DNA from: Sphingomonas chungangi
GTDB taxonomy: Bacteria > Pseudomonadota > Alphaproteobacteria > Sphingomonadales > Sphingomonadaceae
Length of the DNA: 64,000 nt
Assembly (NCBI RefSeq): GCF_013778325.1
Contig: NZ_JACEIB010000002.1
Coordinates: forward strand, 113,170 to 177,169
Direction of reading: 5' to 3'
The translations under genes were made by a program, and so were the position numbers. How positions within the stretch are numbered: the first letter of the stretch is position 1; each line of letters begins with the position of its first letter. Shown here one piece after another: positions 43,315 to 53,316 of the stretch. Under the pieces are notes generated by a model. It saw only the letters and a program-made list of their open reading frames with translations, was not told the DNA's origin and searched no databases.

Positions 43315-43434
43315 GTGGAACCCTCCAAATACAATGGTACGCTTGAACACGACCGAGCAACGCACGGGAAACCGAAAAGAGCGAAGCCCGGATAGACGAA
43401 CCGAACCGTTAGGGCGGTGAAACGATCCGACCGC

Positions 43435-43863
43435 TCAATCGAGGTTCGCCAGCAGCTTCTCGATTTCACCAACTGGGTGCCCGGTGACATCCTTGGCGAC
43501 CTCTCGCAGAGTCTTCTTCTGCACCTCCTGGTGCAGCGTCTTGCGCAGCTGGCCCAGCGTCTTGGGCGGCGCGACGAGGATCAGGGCCTCGAACTCTCCG
43601 GCAAGCGCCGCGCGGCTCAGCTCGTGCGCGGTTTCGGCGGCGAAGCGCTGCTCCTCCACCTCATGCGCATCGGCGGACGGAATCGCGCCGCCGCCGGAAG
43701 CACGTCCCTGCGAATCGGTGACCTGCTCGCCGGTCTTGGGATTGTTCTGCTCCACCGCCGAGACGACGACGAGGTTCGGCGCCATCGCATCGCCCTCGTT
43801 GCGGAAGAAGAGCCGCTTGCGCCCGTCCGTCACCAGAACCATCGAATTGCGGGGGACACGCAT
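43435..43863 (-). CDS. Host attachment family protein
   Basis: 142-residue protein of the host-attachment family (PF10116), named for an Agrobacterium gene cluster linked to plant attachment but widespread in non-pathogens. Typical features are the N-terminal [18 protein letters not shown], the central [20 protein letters not shown] and the C-terminal [13 protein letters not shown]. It is probably cytosolic and resembles RNA-release-factor-like folds; the role is unclear. GGAGAAG precedes the ATG at 43863. It is divergent from serS. Confidence 0.87.
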   Translation of the reverse strand: MRVPRNSMVLVTDGRKRLFFRNEGDAMAPNLVVVSAVEQNNPKTGEQVTDSQGRASGGGAIPSADAHEVEEQRFAAETAHELSRAALAGEFEALILVAPPKTLGQLRKTLHQEVQKKTLREVAKDVTGHPVGEIEKLLANLD

Positions 43864-43951
43864 ACGCTTCTCCTTCGGTTGTTCGATCGACCAACGCGAG
43901 GGCGGCGAGACGGTTGCGAAAGCCTCGCCCGCCCGCCATAGCCTGCCCGCC

Positions 43952-45232
43952 ATGCACGATATCCGCCTCATCCGGGACGATCCCGCCGCCTTCGACACCG
44001 GTCTCGCCAGGCGCGGCGTCGCGCCGGTCTCGGCGGAACTGCTCGCGCTCGACGAGCGGCGACGCAAGCTGCTGACCGACCTGCAGGTGGCGCAGGCAAG
44101 CGCCAACGCAGCCGCCAAGGCGATCGGCGCGCTGATCGGCCAGGGCAAGAAAGACGAGGCCGAGGCGAAGAAGGCCGAGGTCGCGGCCATCAAGGCATCG
44201 ATGCCGAAGATCGAGACCGAGGCAGCGGAGGTGGAGGCCGAGCTGGACGGCCGGCTCGCCGAGATCCCCAACCTTCCCTACCCCGACGTCCCCGAGGGCG
44301 CGGACGAGGACGGCAACGTCATCGTCAAACATTGGGGCGAGCCGGCAAAGTTCGATTTCACACCCAAGGAGCATGACGAGCTCGGCAAGGCGCTCGGCAT
44401 GGATTTCGACGCGGCGGGAACCGTCTCGGGCGCGCGCTTCGTCTATCTGAAGGGCAACCTCGCCCGGCTCAACCGGGCGCTCGGCCAGTTCATGCTCGAC
44501 ACACAAACCGGCACCCACGGCTATACCGAGGTCGTGCCACCAGTGCTGGTGCGCGATGCCGCGATGTTCGGCACCGGCCAGTTGCCCAAGTTCGCCGATG
44601 ATCTATTCCAGACCACCGACGGCCGCTGGCTGATCCCCACCGCCGAGGTGAGCCTGACCAACTACGTGCAGGGCCAGATCGTCTCCGAGGTGGAGCTGCC
44701 GATCCGCTTCACCGCACTCACCAACTGCTTCCGCGCCGAGGCGGGTGCGGCGGGGCGCGACACGCGCGGCATCATCCGCCAGCACCAGTTCGAGAAGGTC
44801 GAGCTCGTCTCGATCGTCACGCCCGAGCAATCCGAAGAAGAGCATGAGCGCATGACGCTCGCCGCCGAGAGCGTGCTGGAGGCGCTCGGCCTGCCCTATC
44901 GCCGCATGCTGCTCTGCACCGGAGATATGGGCTTCACGGCGAAGCGCACCTTCGATCTGGAGGTGTGGTTGCCCGGCCAGCAGCGTTATCGCGAGATCAG
45001 CAGCTGCTCGACCTGCGGCGATTTCCAGGCGCGGCGGATGAATGCGCGCTACCGGCCGGCCGGAGAAACCAAGGGCACGCGCTTCGTCCACACGCTCAAC
45101 GGTTCGGGCCTTGCGGTCGGCCGCACGCTTGTCGCGGTGATGGAAAATTACCAGACCGCCAGCGGCGCGGTCCGCGTGCCCGACGCATTGCGGCCGTACA
45201 TGGGCGGTGTGGAGGCGATCGAGCCGCTTTGA
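43952..45232 (+). CDS. serS: Seryl-tRNA synthetase
   Basis: 426-residue cytosolic class II aminoacyl-tRNA synthetase that charges tRNA-Ser and tRNA-Sec. The N-terminal helical coiled-coil arm (about 25-105) binds the long variable arm of tRNA. Motif 2 ([20 protein letters not shown]) and motif 3 ([19 protein letters not shown]) are intact. The start [15 protein letters not shown] is that of the family. The stop is followed by a palindromic repeat and surE. Confidence 0.98.
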   Translation: MHDIRLIRDDPAAFDTGLARRGVAPVSAELLALDERRRKLLTDLQVAQASANAAAKAIGALIGQGKKDEAEAKKAEVAAIKASMPKIETEAAEVEAELDGRLAEIPNLPYPDVPEGADEDGNVIVKHWGEPAKFDFTPKEHDELGKALGMDFDAAGTVSGARFVYLKGNLARLNRALGQFMLDTQTGTHGYTEVVPPVLVRDAAMFGTGQLPKFADDLFQTTDGRWLIPTAEVSLTNYVQGQIVSEVELPIRFTALTNCFRAEAGAAGRDTRGIIRQHQFEKVELVSIVTPEQSEEEHERMTLAAESVLEALGLPYRRMLLCTGDMGFTAKRTFDLEVWLPGQQRYREISSCSTCGDFQARRMNARYRPAGETKGTRFVHTLNGSGLAVGRTLVAVMENYQTASGAVRVPDALRPYMGGVEAIEPL

Positions 45233-45249
45233 CATTGGATATCTCAACC

Positions 45250-45364
45250 CCGTTCGTGCTGAGGAGCCACTGAGCGAAGTCGAAGTGGCGTCTCGAAGCA
45301 CAGTCGCAGCGCATACCCTTCGAGACGGGAATTCGACTATGCCAGTCCCTTCTCAGGGCGAACA
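45250..45364. repeat. Palindromic intergenic repeat, subfamily 1, copy 2
   Basis: The left arm 45250-45265 is identical to that of the copy at 865-976. The inner 10-bp inverted repeat is at 45289-45298 and 45318-45327. The right arm (about 45350-45364) has decayed at its outer end. It fills the serS-surE spacer and stops 29 bases before the surE start. Confidence 0.85.
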
Positions 45365-45392
45365 TAACCCAACGACAGAAAGTCAGATTGGC

Positions 45393-46151
45393 ATGCGCAT
45401 TCTGGTTACCAACGACGACGGCATCCACGCGCGCGGACTCAAGGTGGCCGAGGCGATCGCTCGGACGCTGAGCGACGACGTCTGGGTGGTGGCGCCGATG
45501 GACGAGCAGTCCGGCGCAGGCCATTCGCTCACCCTCACCCGCCCGCTGCGCCTGCGCCGCCACGACGATCGCCGCTTCTCGGTCTCCGGCACGCCCACCG
45601 ACACGGTGATGATGGCGCTGCTGGAAGTGATGGACGGCAAGCCGGACCTGATCCTCTCGGGCGTCAATCGCGGCGCCAATCTCGGCGAGGACGCCACCTA
45701 TTCGGGCACCATCTCCGCCGCGATGGAAGGCGCGCTGGCCGGCGTCCGGTCGATCGCTCTCAGTCAGGCCTATCGCCGCGAGGGCGCCGGCGACGACGTG
45801 ACCTTCGATGCCGCCGAGAGCTGGGGCGAACGCGCCGTGCGCCCGCTGCTCAACGCCGCGTTCGCGCCGGGCATGCTAATCAGCATCAACTTCCCGCCGA
45901 TACCCGGCTCAGACGTGCAGGGTATTCGCGTCGCCGAACAGGGGATGCGCGACTATGGTCGAGCCAAGATGATCAAACAGATCGATCCTCGCGGTTTTCC
46001 TTATTACTGGCTCTCCTTCAATGGCGTCGCCGACATCAAGGGGCAGGATACGGACTTCGACGCGGTACGGGCCGGCTACATTTCGGTGACTCCGCTTCAT
46101 CTCGACCTCACCTATCGTGATGCACTGGCGCAACTGGCCGCAAGCTATTGA
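45393..46151 (+). CDS. surE: 5'/3'-nucleotidase SurE
   Basis: 252-residue cytosolic metal-dependent nucleotidase acting on nucleoside monophosphates and short polyphosphates. The metal site reads MRILVTNDDGIHARGL near the N-terminus, followed by SGAGHSLTLTRPLR, GTPTDTV and ILSGVNRGANLGEDATYSGT, all family hallmarks. A palindromic repeat lies directly upstream and the ribosome site is not strong. It precedes an NlpD-like gene, as in the surE-nlpD cluster of many proteobacteria. Confidence 0.97.
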   Translation: MRILVTNDDGIHARGLKVAEAIARTLSDDVWVVAPMDEQSGAGHSLTLTRPLRLRRHDDRRFSVSGTPTDTVMMALLEVMDGKPDLILSGVNRGANLGEDATYSGTISAAMEGALAGVRSIALSQAYRREGAGDDVTFDAAESWGERAVRPLLNAAFAPGMLISINFPPIPGSDVQGIRVAEQGMRDYGRAKMIKQIDPRGFPYYWLSFNGVADIKGQDTDFDAVRAGYISVTPLHLDLTYRDALAQLAASY

Positions 46152-46227
46152 TCGCGGGCCGCTTTGGCGCTTGGCAGGCCGTTTCGTCATGGTTAATGCA
46201 CACTTTGGGGATTGAGCGGGGACGGGC

Positions 46228-47328
46228 ATGACGTCGCGTATCGGGCGTGGGATGGCTGTTGCGGCATGCGTCGGCCTCGCCGGCTGCATTCCACATGGCT
46301 CGCCGCCGAGCGGCTACGGCCAGCCTCCCTCGCCCGCGCCGTCCTACGGCACGACCGGGACGCCCTACCCGGCCGACAATGTGATCCGCACCACCGACAT
46401 CCCGAGCTCGGTCAAGCAGCCGACCCCGTCTTGGGTCGCCAGACCGGTCGAGGCCGATGCCGTCACCATCGCCGATTCCACCTACGTGGTGAAGGACGGC
46501 GAGACGATCCGCTCGATCGGCAACAAGACCGGCGCCGGTTCCGAGGCGATCGCCAGGGCGAACAATATTCCCGCGCCCTTCATGGTGCGCACCGGCCAGC
46601 GGCTGAAGATTCCCGGCGGTCGCTACCACCTCGTCCGCTCGGGCCAGAGCGGCATCGCCATTGCGCGCGCTTATGGCGTGTCGTGGTCGACCATCGCCGA
46701 TCTCAACGACATCCAGCCGCCCTACGTGCTGCGGAACGGCCAGCGCCTGCTGCTGCCGAGCGCGCAGGCGGCCGCGCAGATGAGCCCCGAGGAACGCGCG
46801 CAAGCCTTCAGCCTCGATATCGACGATCTCGCCACCGGCTCCGAGCCGGCGCTGGCCTCCAACGCCGCGCCAAAGCCGCCGACCGCGACGCCGAAGAAGC
46901 CGCTGCCCAAGGACGAGCCGGTCGCCGAGCCGAGTAATTTCGCCGGCCGCTTCCAGTGGCCGCTTTCGGGCGCGATCATCGGCAAGTTCGGCCCGGCGGG
47001 CGACGGCCGCCGCAACGACGGCATCAATATCGCCGCAGAGCGCGGCGAGGAGATCCACGCAGCGGCGGACGGCGTCGTCGCCTATGCGGGATCAGCGATC
47101 GCGGTCTATGGCGGCCTGATCCTGATCAAGCACGGCGACGGCTGGATCACCGCCTACGGCCATGCCGAGCAGATCCTCGTCACCCGCGGCCAGACCGTCC
47201 ATCGCGGCGACGTGATCGCGCGCGCGGGCGCCACCGGATCGGTCAACAAGCCGCAGCTCCATTTCGAGATCCGCAACAAGCGCACGCCGGTCGATCCGCT
47301 GCGCTACCTGCCGCCATCGCAGAATTAG
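46228..47328 (+). CDS. NlpD-like LysM/M23 lipoprotein
   Basis: 366-residue envelope lipoprotein (signal and lipobox VGLAGC, Cys20). Two LysM domains (about 86-131 and 133-178) bind peptidoglycan, then a Pro/Ala linker leads to a C-terminal LytM (M23) domain (about 235-360). The zinc-binding H/D of the first catalytic motif are replaced (RRNDGINIAA), as in NlpD, so it is probably not a hydrolase but an amidase activator for daughter-cell separation. The location after surE supports the identity. An ATGGTTAA (a reversed CtrA half-site) lies at 46189-46196, 32 bases before the start. Confidence 0.88.
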   Translation: MTSRIGRGMAVAACVGLAGCIPHGSPPSGYGQPPSPAPSYGTTGTPYPADNVIRTTDIPSSVKQPTPSWVARPVEADAVTIADSTYVVKDGETIRSIGNKTGAGSEAIARANNIPAPFMVRTGQRLKIPGGRYHLVRSGQSGIAIARAYGVSWSTIADLNDIQPPYVLRNGQRLLLPSAQAAAQMSPEERAQAFSLDIDDLATGSEPALASNAAPKPPTATPKKPLPKDEPVAEPSNFAGRFQWPLSGAIIGKFGPAGDGRRNDGINIAAERGEEIHAAADGVVAYAGSAIAVYGGLILIKHGDGWITAYGHAEQILVTRGQTVHRGDVIARAGATGSVNKPQLHFEIRNKRTPVDPLRYLPPSQN

Positions 47329-47381
47329 CCGGCGGGTATGGGGGCGGCAGCGATGGACCTTTCGCGGATTCGGGTGACGTC

Positions 47382-48539
47382 ATGACGTCGCTGACGATCA
47401 TCTCCTTCACCCTGCTCGCGGTCAGCCTAATCATGGCCGGCGCGATGGCGGTCGCCTGGGCGAGCTTCGGGCGCCCGCGCCATGCGCTCAGCTGGTCGAT
47501 CGCCTACATCCTCTATTCGGGGCAGGTGCTGTGCTCGTCGATCGGCATCCTGCTGCCGGCGACGCAGCCGGTGGTCTGGCGGCTGGAACTGCTGTTCATC
47601 GTCGTGCCCGCAGTGCTGGTCGCGGCCGGCGCCCGGCAACGCGCCGGCCTGCCGAGCCTGTTGCGGCCGCTCGGGATCATCGCCGGTCTCGTCTTCGTGG
47701 TCGTCGAGGCGATCGATCTGCTGCCCGGCGATACCCGCATCCTGGCCTCGGCCGGCAGCCTGTTCACCGCCTGCATGCTGATCCTGACGATCGGCGCGAT
47801 CCGGCCGCGCGGCCGGGCGGCGGACCCCGCCGAATGGGCGATGCTCGGCGTGCTCGCCGTCTTCACCCTGTTCGAGATGCTGCTCGTGGCTACCCAGCTC
47901 GCCTCGCTCCGCGATCCGGAGATGAAGGTGGTGTGGAACGGCCTCTATCTGATCGGCATCATGCCGGTCTTCATCGCCACGGGCGTGGCGGCGATCACGC
48001 TGCTCGCCTCGGATCTCGCCGCGCAGCTGCGCACACTCGCGGCCAACGATCCGCTGACCGGCGTGCTCAACCGGCGCGGCTTCCACGAGGCGGCGCTGCG
48101 GGCCGTCGCCAACGGCCGCCGCCAGCGCCAGTCCATCTCGGTCGCCATCGCCGACATCGATCATTTCAAGAGCATCAACGATCGCCACGGCCACACCGTC
48201 GGCGATCGGACGCTGGGCTTCGTGTGCGGGCGCCTGACCAAAGGCGTACGCGGCGGCGATCTCGTCGGCCGGATCGGCGGCGAGGAATTCGCGCTGCTCC
48301 TCATCAACAGCTCGGCCGAGCAGGCGGCCGAGGCGATGGAGCGCATCCGCGCCGACATCGCCGTCGGCTATTCGGAGGACGGCGCGCCGGCGCCCGTCAC
48401 GTCCAGCTTCGGCGTCGCGTCGGTGCTGTTGGGCGGTTCGTCCCCGGAGCAGATGCTGGCGGAGGCAATGGATCGCGCGGACAAGGCGCTCTATCGCTCC
48501 AAGATCGAAGGCCGGAACCGCACCACGCTGGCCGACTGA
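47382..48539 (+). CDS. Membrane diguanylate cyclase (GGDEF)
   Basis: 385-residue protein with about six hydrophobic helices (residues about 1-205), including a long sensor region similar to 7TM-type modules, and a C-terminal GGDEF domain (about 220-383). The active-site GGEEF at 299-303 is intact and the preceding LTGVLNRRGF and DIDHFKSIND motifs are present, so it should make c-di-GMP. The ATG at 47382 excludes a shadow frame from the preceding gene. No EAL domain is present. Confidence 0.93.
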   Translation: MTSLTIISFTLLAVSLIMAGAMAVAWASFGRPRHALSWSIAYILYSGQVLCSSIGILLPATQPVVWRLELLFIVVPAVLVAAGARQRAGLPSLLRPLGIIAGLVFVVVEAIDLLPGDTRILASAGSLFTACMLILTIGAIRPRGRAADPAEWAMLGVLAVFTLFEMLLVATQLASLRDPEMKVVWNGLYLIGIMPVFIATGVAAITLLASDLAAQLRTLAANDPLTGVLNRRGFHEAALRAVANGRRQRQSISVAIADIDHFKSINDRHGHTVGDRTLGFVCGRLTKGVRGGDLVGRIGGEEFALLLINSSAEQAAEAMERIRADIAVGYSEDGAPAPVTSSFGVASVLLGGSSPEQMLAEAMDRADKALYRSKIEGRNRTTLAD

Positions 48540-48587
48540 ACACCCACTGGAAAAACGCCGCGTCTTCCCCTATGTGCGCGCGTCTCC

Positions 48588-49934
48588 ATGGCAACACAGC
48601 TCCCCTCTCCGCCCAAGGTCGGCATGGTTTCGCTCGGCTGTCCGAAGAACCTCGTCGACTCCGAACGCATCCTCACCAAGCTCCGCTCGGACGGTTATGC
48701 CATGTCCGCCGATTATGCCGGCGCCGACATCGTGCTGGTCAACACCTGCGGCTTCCTCGATTCCGCCAAGGAAGAGAGCCTGGAGGCGATCGGCGAGGCG
48801 ATCGCGGAGAATGGCCGCGTCATCGTCACCGGCTGCATGGGCAAGGAAGCCGAGTTGATCCGCGAGCGCTTCCCGGACGTGCTCGCCGTCACCGGCGCGC
48901 ACCAGTACGAGCAGGTGGTGGGCGCGGTGCACGATGCGGCACCGGTCACGCCGTCCGCCTATCTCGATCTCGTTCCCGAGCGTGACCTCAAGCTCACGCC
49001 GCGCCACTACAGCTATCTGAAGATTTCGGAGGGCTGCAACCACCGCTGCTCCTTCTGCATCATCCCGAGCCTGCGCGGCGATCTCGTCAGCCGTCGGCCG
49101 GATGCGATCCTGCGCGAGGCCGAGAAGCTGGTTGCGGCGGGGACGAAGGAATTGCTGGTCATCAGCCAGGACACCTCGGCCTACGGCGTGGATCTGCGCC
49201 ACGCTTCCTATCCGCTGAAGGGCGGCGGGGAGGTTCGCGCCCACATGACCGACCTGTCGCGCGAGCTCGGCAAGCTCGGCGCGTGGGTGCGGCTGCATTA
49301 CGTCTATCCCTATCCGCATGTGGACCAGGTGATCCCGCTGATGGCGGAGGGGCTGGTACTCCCCTATCTCGACATCCCCTTCCAGCACGCATCGCCGGCC
49401 GTGCTGAAGCGGATGAAGCGTCCCGCCAACGAGGCGAAGGTGCTGGAACGGATCAAGGGTTGGCGCGCGATCGCGCCCGACATCGCGATCCGTTCGACCT
49501 TCGTGGTCGGCTTCCCCGGCGAGACGGAAGAGGATTTCCAGTATCTGCTCGACTGGCTGGACGAGGCACAGCTCGATCGCGTCGGCGCCTTCCGGTTCGA
49601 GCCGGTAGAGGGCGCGGCGGCCAATGCGCTGTCTAATCCGGTGCACGAAGAGGTGAAGGAAGAGCGCTACCAGCGTATCATGGAGAAGACCGCCGCGATC
49701 TCGGCGGCCAAACTCCAGGCGAAGGTAGGCAAGACGCTCGACGTGATCATCGATCTGGTCGATGGCGACGGCGCGACCGGCCGTTCCAAGGCCGACGCGC
49801 CGGAGATCGACGGCGAGGTGCATCTGCGCGATGCCGGGCATCTGCAGCCGGGCGATATCGTGCAAGTGGCGATCGAAGATGCCGATGACCACGACTTGTT
49901 CGGCGTGGCCCTGTCTTCATCGAACGACGCCTGA
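48588..49934 (+). CDS. rimO: Ribosomal protein S12 methylthiotransferase RimO
   Basis: 448-residue radical-SAM iron-sulfur enzyme that methylthiolates an Asp of ribosomal protein S12. The N-terminal UPF0004 domain (about 1-130; [38 protein letters not shown]) supplies three Cys for the second cluster. The radical-SAM domain carries [15 protein letters not shown] (CxxxCxxC), and the C-terminal TRAM domain (about 375-445) binds substrate. The length is normal. Confidence 0.97.
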   Translation: MATQLPSPPKVGMVSLGCPKNLVDSERILTKLRSDGYAMSADYAGADIVLVNTCGFLDSAKEESLEAIGEAIAENGRVIVTGCMGKEAELIRERFPDVLAVTGAHQYEQVVGAVHDAAPVTPSAYLDLVPERDLKLTPRHYSYLKISEGCNHRCSFCIIPSLRGDLVSRRPDAILREAEKLVAAGTKELLVISQDTSAYGVDLRHASYPLKGGGEVRAHMTDLSRELGKLGAWVRLHYVYPYPHVDQVIPLMAEGLVLPYLDIPFQHASPAVLKRMKRPANEAKVLERIKGWRAIAPDIAIRSTFVVGFPGETEEDFQYLLDWLDEAQLDRVGAFRFEPVEGAAANALSNPVHEEVKEERYQRIMEKTAAISAAKLQAKVGKTLDVIIDLVDGDGATGRSKADAPEIDGEVHLRDAGHLQPGDIVQVAIEDADDHDLFGVALSSSNDA

Positions 49935-49965
49935 TCGCATTCCGGCGGCCGATTGCGCGACGGTC

Positions 49966-50005
49966 AATCGCTTGTGCGATTGCGAAGTAATCAACAGTCG
50001 CAATC
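49966..50005. promoter_or_regulatory. Overlapping inverted repeats upstream of a small gene
   Basis: AATCGC (49966-49971) and GCGATT (49976-49981) form a 6-bp hairpin. Overlapping it, GATTGCGA (49978-49985) and TCGCAATC (49998-50005) form a perfect 8-bp inverted repeat with a 12-base spacer. A TTGACA box lies at 50022-50027. The two palindromes are mutually exclusive as RNA and may instead be protein-binding sites. No T-run follows, so a terminator is unlikely. Confidence 0.45.
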
Positions 50006-50098
50006 ATTACCAATTGAACATTTGACACTTTTTATTTCGCACCTGCACATTAACCATGTTCTTTAACGCTATTCTGCGCCTTGTTGGAGGTTCGGGAA

Positions 50099-50554
50099 AT
50101 GGCGGCAGTCGATTTATGGTTGTGCCGGTTGATGAAGCATGCCGAGCCTCGCGGGGCGGTATGGAATCACGGCTATTATTTCGGTCATTGCCCGCGCTGC
50201 GGCGATCATCTGATCCGCCGCCGGAAGCATGGACGCTGGCAACCCGTGCCAAGGGGGTACAGGATCGTCTGGCGTCGCATGACCGTCGAGGAGCGGGAGT
50301 TCCGCGAGAAGATGGGCCTTTCGCGCCAGGCCGCGCCGAGGGGCGCCGTCACCATACCGCATGTGGAGCATCCCATTCCGGCGGACACGCACGCTTATCC
50401 ATCGGCTGGCCGCCGAGCCACGCAGCGCGGCGGCCGGCTCGGGCTGATCTGGCGCGGTCAGGATATCCATATCAAGGCGGTGATGAGCCATGCCGGGCTT
50501 TCCCGAATGCGGGACAGGCTCGACGCCATCGATGCCCTGATCAAGGACGACTGA
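50099..50554 (+). CDS. Hypothetical protein with CxxC motif
   Basis: 151-residue basic protein starting MAAVDLWLCRLMKHAEPRGA. A CPRCGDHLIRR motif near residue 31 could bind zinc with other Cys/His, but only one CxxC pair is seen. There is no signal or membrane helix. GGAGG lies nine bases before the ATG at 50099. TTAACCAT (CtrA half-site type) occurs at 50050-50057. No family is recognised. Confidence 0.72.
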   Translation: MAAVDLWLCRLMKHAEPRGAVWNHGYYFGHCPRCGDHLIRRRKHGRWQPVPRGYRIVWRRMTVEEREFREKMGLSRQAAPRGAVTIPHVEHPIPADTHAYPSAGRRATQRGGRLGLIWRGQDIHIKAVMSHAGLSRMRDRLDAIDALIKDD

Positions 50555-50615
50555 CGGCGGAGTTTCGCCAACTAACGGGTGACGAACCGCGGAGCGATGC
50601 GTTAACCCTCTCGTC

Positions 50616-52001
50616 ATGACCGATTTCGCTTCCTTGCTCGTCCCCGATCGCGGCCAGCCGGGCCACGTCATCCACGTCGTCCGCGCTGATGGTTTCGACG
50701 ATTGGCTCTCCGCCCAGCCCGAGCGGGTGCGCGCCGGCGTCGCGGCCGCGCAGTTCAAGGCCAAGCCCGGCGAGTTCGCGCTGATCCCCGGCAACAAGGC
50801 CGACGAATGGTCCTCGGTCCTCGGTGTCGGCGACGCGCAAGGCCCATGGGACCTCGCCGCCGCCGCGGCGAAGCTTCCGGAAGGCTATTTCCGCCTCACC
50901 GACGGACAGCCCGGCCCCGGCGCGCTCGGCTGGCTGCTCGCCCAGCATCGCTTCGATCGCTATAAAAAGGGCGATCCCCTAGGCCAGCGCGTGCTGCTCA
51001 CCAACGATCCCGCCCGCATCGACGAGACGATCGCGCTCGCCCGCGCCGTCGCCCTGGTGCGCGATCTGGTCGACACGCCCGCCAACGACATGGGGCCGGC
51101 GGAATTGCAGGGCGCGATCGAGGATGTCGCAAACCGCCACGGTGCCTCCACCAAAACGACGCGCGGGGACGGGCTGGAGCAGGGGTTCCCGATGGTGGCG
51201 GCGGTCGGCCGCGCCGCCGTGCCGGCCCGTGCGCCGCGCCTCGTGGAACTCGAATGGGGCGATGCCTCGCACCCCCGCATCGCCATCGTCGGCAAGGGCG
51301 TCTGCTTCGATTCGGGGGGACTCGACATCAAGCCCGGCTCCGGCATGCGGCTGATGAAGAAAGATATGGGCGGCGCCGCACACGCGCTGGCGCTGGCCGA
51401 CCTGATCATGGCCTCGAAGCTGCCGGTGCGCCTGCACATGCTGATCCCGGCGGTGGAGAATGCGATCGCGGGCGACGCGATGCGCCCTGGCGACATCCTG
51501 CCGTCGCGCAAGGGCCTCACCGTCGAGATCGCCAATACCGATGCGGAAGGGCGACTGATCCTCGGCGACGCTCTCACCCTGGCATCCGAGGGCAAGCCCG
51601 AGATCATCATCGACTTCGCCACCCTCACCGGCGCCGCGCGCGTTGCGCTGGGGCCGGACCTGCCCGCGCTGATGGCCAACGACGAGGCTCTCGCCTCCGA
51701 TCTGCTCGCTTCCGGCGAAGAAGCGGGCGATCCACTCTGGCGCCTGCCGCTCTGGCCCGGCTATCGCGACATGCTGAAATCCGATGTCGCCGATCTCAAC
51801 AATGCGCCGGACGGTGGCTTCGCCGGCACGATCACCGCCGGCCTCTTCCTCGAGAAATTCATCGCCGAGGATCAGCGCTGGGCGCATCTCGATACTTTCG
51901 CCTGGAATCCCGCAGCCAAGCCCGGCCGCCCGAAAGGTGGCGAGGCGCTGGGCCTGCGCGCCGTCTGGGCGATGCTCCGCAAGCGTTACGGGACAAGCTG
52001 A
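50616..52001 (+). CDS. Leucyl aminopeptidase family (M17) peptidase
   Basis: 461-residue cytosolic metallopeptidase removing N-terminal residues from peptides. The C-terminal catalytic domain (about 155-455) has GKGVCFDSGGLDIKPGSGMR, MKKDMGGA and the hallmark NTDAEGRLILGD. Two-metal ligands (Lys, three Asp, Glu) are in place. It is a PepA/PepB-type M17 enzyme, hexameric as a rule. It is shorter in its N-terminal domain than E. coli PepA. Confidence 0.93.
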   Translation: MTDFASLLVPDRGQPGHVIHVVRADGFDDWLSAQPERVRAGVAAAQFKAKPGEFALIPGNKADEWSSVLGVGDAQGPWDLAAAAAKLPEGYFRLTDGQPGPGALGWLLAQHRFDRYKKGDPLGQRVLLTNDPARIDETIALARAVALVRDLVDTPANDMGPAELQGAIEDVANRHGASTKTTRGDGLEQGFPMVAAVGRAAVPARAPRLVELEWGDASHPRIAIVGKGVCFDSGGLDIKPGSGMRLMKKDMGGAAHALALADLIMASKLPVRLHMLIPAVENAIAGDAMRPGDILPSRKGLTVEIANTDAEGRLILGDALTLASEGKPEIIIDFATLTGAARVALGPDLPALMANDEALASDLLASGEEAGDPLWRLPLWPGYRDMLKSDVADLNNAPDGGFAGTITAGLFLEKFIAEDQRWAHLDTFAWNPAAKPGRPKGGEALGLRAVWAMLRKRYGTS

Positions 52002-52091
52002 CGCCGCTCATTTGAACGGCAAGGAAACGATCGGCCTCCTCGCGTGTTTTCCTACAGGTCCAGTGACAATAGTCGCGGCGCTATTCGTAGG

Positions 52092-52463
52092 ATGTCTCGC
52101 GTGAAGAACGATACGCTCAGCACCTGGATGGAAGCTCTCGTGGCATACGTCCGCTCGGGCCAACCGGATCTCACCAACCGGCAGATGGCGCTGCTGTTGC
52201 TGGTCTATCGAACCAACGGCCCGCATACCGTGCGCGGACTCGCCGGCATTCTCGGGGTGTCGAAGCCGGTGGTCACACGCGCCTTGAATACGCTGGGTCG
52301 CCTCGGCTATCTGCGCCGCGAACGGGACGAGCGGGATCGCCGCAACATCTTCGTGACGCGCACCAGCCGGGGAGCAGAATTCCTTGAAGGCTTCCGAAGC
52401 CTCATCGCCGGCAAGGAGCGGCGTCGACCCCAGGTCGTCCCCCAGCAGGCCGCGCACGCCTGA
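52092..52463 (+). CDS. MarR-type winged-helix regulator
   Basis: 123-residue DNA-binding protein. The helix-turn-helix (about 55-85) reads HTVRGLAGILGVSKPVVTRA and the wing follows at LRRERDERDRRNIFV. It is shorter than typical MarR proteins (about 140) at both ends. The ATG at 52092 is used; a GTG at 52101 is possible. Its coding region overlaps the start of the next gene by 80 bases, so the two are coupled. Confidence 0.82.
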   Translation: MSRVKNDTLSTWMEALVAYVRSGQPDLTNRQMALLLLVYRTNGPHTVRGLAGILGVSKPVVTRALNTLGRLGYLRRERDERDRRNIFVTRTSRGAEFLEGFRSLIAGKERRRPQVVPQQAAHA

Positions 52464-53316
52464 TCGCTTCCGGCTCGCCGGAGCTTCGGCGAACCTTGAT
52501 CCCCGTACACATGCCGTCCGGAAGGACGTAGCCGACATCGCGCTCGCGGATCGCGTTTTCGCCCCGCATTATGCGAAGCCATTGCTGCACGGCTGCCTCG
52601 GCGTGGCAGTGGCGATGCGCGCGGCGCCGTCGCATGCGGCGACTGCCGTGTCGGAACTGCTGCGCGGCGAAGGCTTCGCGGTGGTCGATTCGAGCGGCGA
52701 ATGGGCATGGGGCTATTCCATCCATGACGGCTATGTCGGTTACGTGCCGGTCGACAACATCGGCGCCTATGTCCAGCCGACGCATATCGTCAGCACGCCC
52801 GCAGCGCTCATATTCGCGAGCGCGAGCATCAAGGCGCCCGTGATCGAGCGCCTGCCGATGGGCGCGCGGTTGGCGGTGACAGCAAGCGAAAACGCTTTCC
52901 ACCGGGTCGAGGGCGGCTTCGTCCACGATCGCCATCTCTCACCGATCGATCGAACCACGACCGATTATGTCGCCGTCGCCGCGCGGCTGACCGGCGTACC
53001 CTATCGCTGGGGCGGCCGTTCAGGCGACGGGATCGATTGTTCCGGCCTTGTCCAGATCGCCCTTGCTTTCGCGGGCATCCCCTCCCCACGCGACAGCGAC
53101 CAGCAGCAGGCGCTCGGCCGCGCCGTTGCCGAGGGCGAGCCGCTCCGACGCGGCGACCTCGTCTTCCTGCCCGGCCATGTGGGAATGATGGCCGACGAGA
53201 CCCATTTGCTGCATGCCAACGCCTTCTGGATGCAGGTCGTGACCGAGCCGCTCGCGGACGTGGTCGCGCGCCAGCCTGAGGAGCAGGGCATCACCGCGCT
53301 GCGGAGATTGTCATGA
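52384..53316 (+). CDS. NlpC/P60 (C40) peptidoglycan hydrolase
   Basis: 310-residue protein. A Pro-rich N-terminus leads to SH3-like modules (about 55-180; LLRGEGFAVVDSSGEWAWGY) and a C-terminal NlpC/P60 domain (about 195-305) with catalytic Cys219 (DCSGLVQ), His265 (PGHVGMM) and His277. It cleaves within stem peptides of peptidoglycan. There is no clear signal peptide. The TTG start at 52384 has GGGGAG at good spacing but overlaps the MarR gene by 80 bases; a later start is not excluded. The stop overlaps the argC start. Confidence 0.85.
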   Translation: MKASEASSPARSGVDPRSSPSRPRTPDRFRLAGASANLDPRTHAVRKDVADIALADRVFAPHYAKPLLHGCLGVAVAMRAAPSHAATAVSELLRGEGFAVVDSSGEWAWGYSIHDGYVGYVPVDNIGAYVQPTHIVSTPAALIFASASIKAPVIERLPMGARLAVTASENAFHRVEGGFVHDRHLSPIDRTTTDYVAVAARLTGVPYRWGGRSGDGIDCSGLVQIALAFAGIPSPRDSDQQQALGRAVAEGEPLRRGDLVFLPGHVGMMADETHLLHANAFWMQVVTEPLADVVARQPEEQGITALRRLS

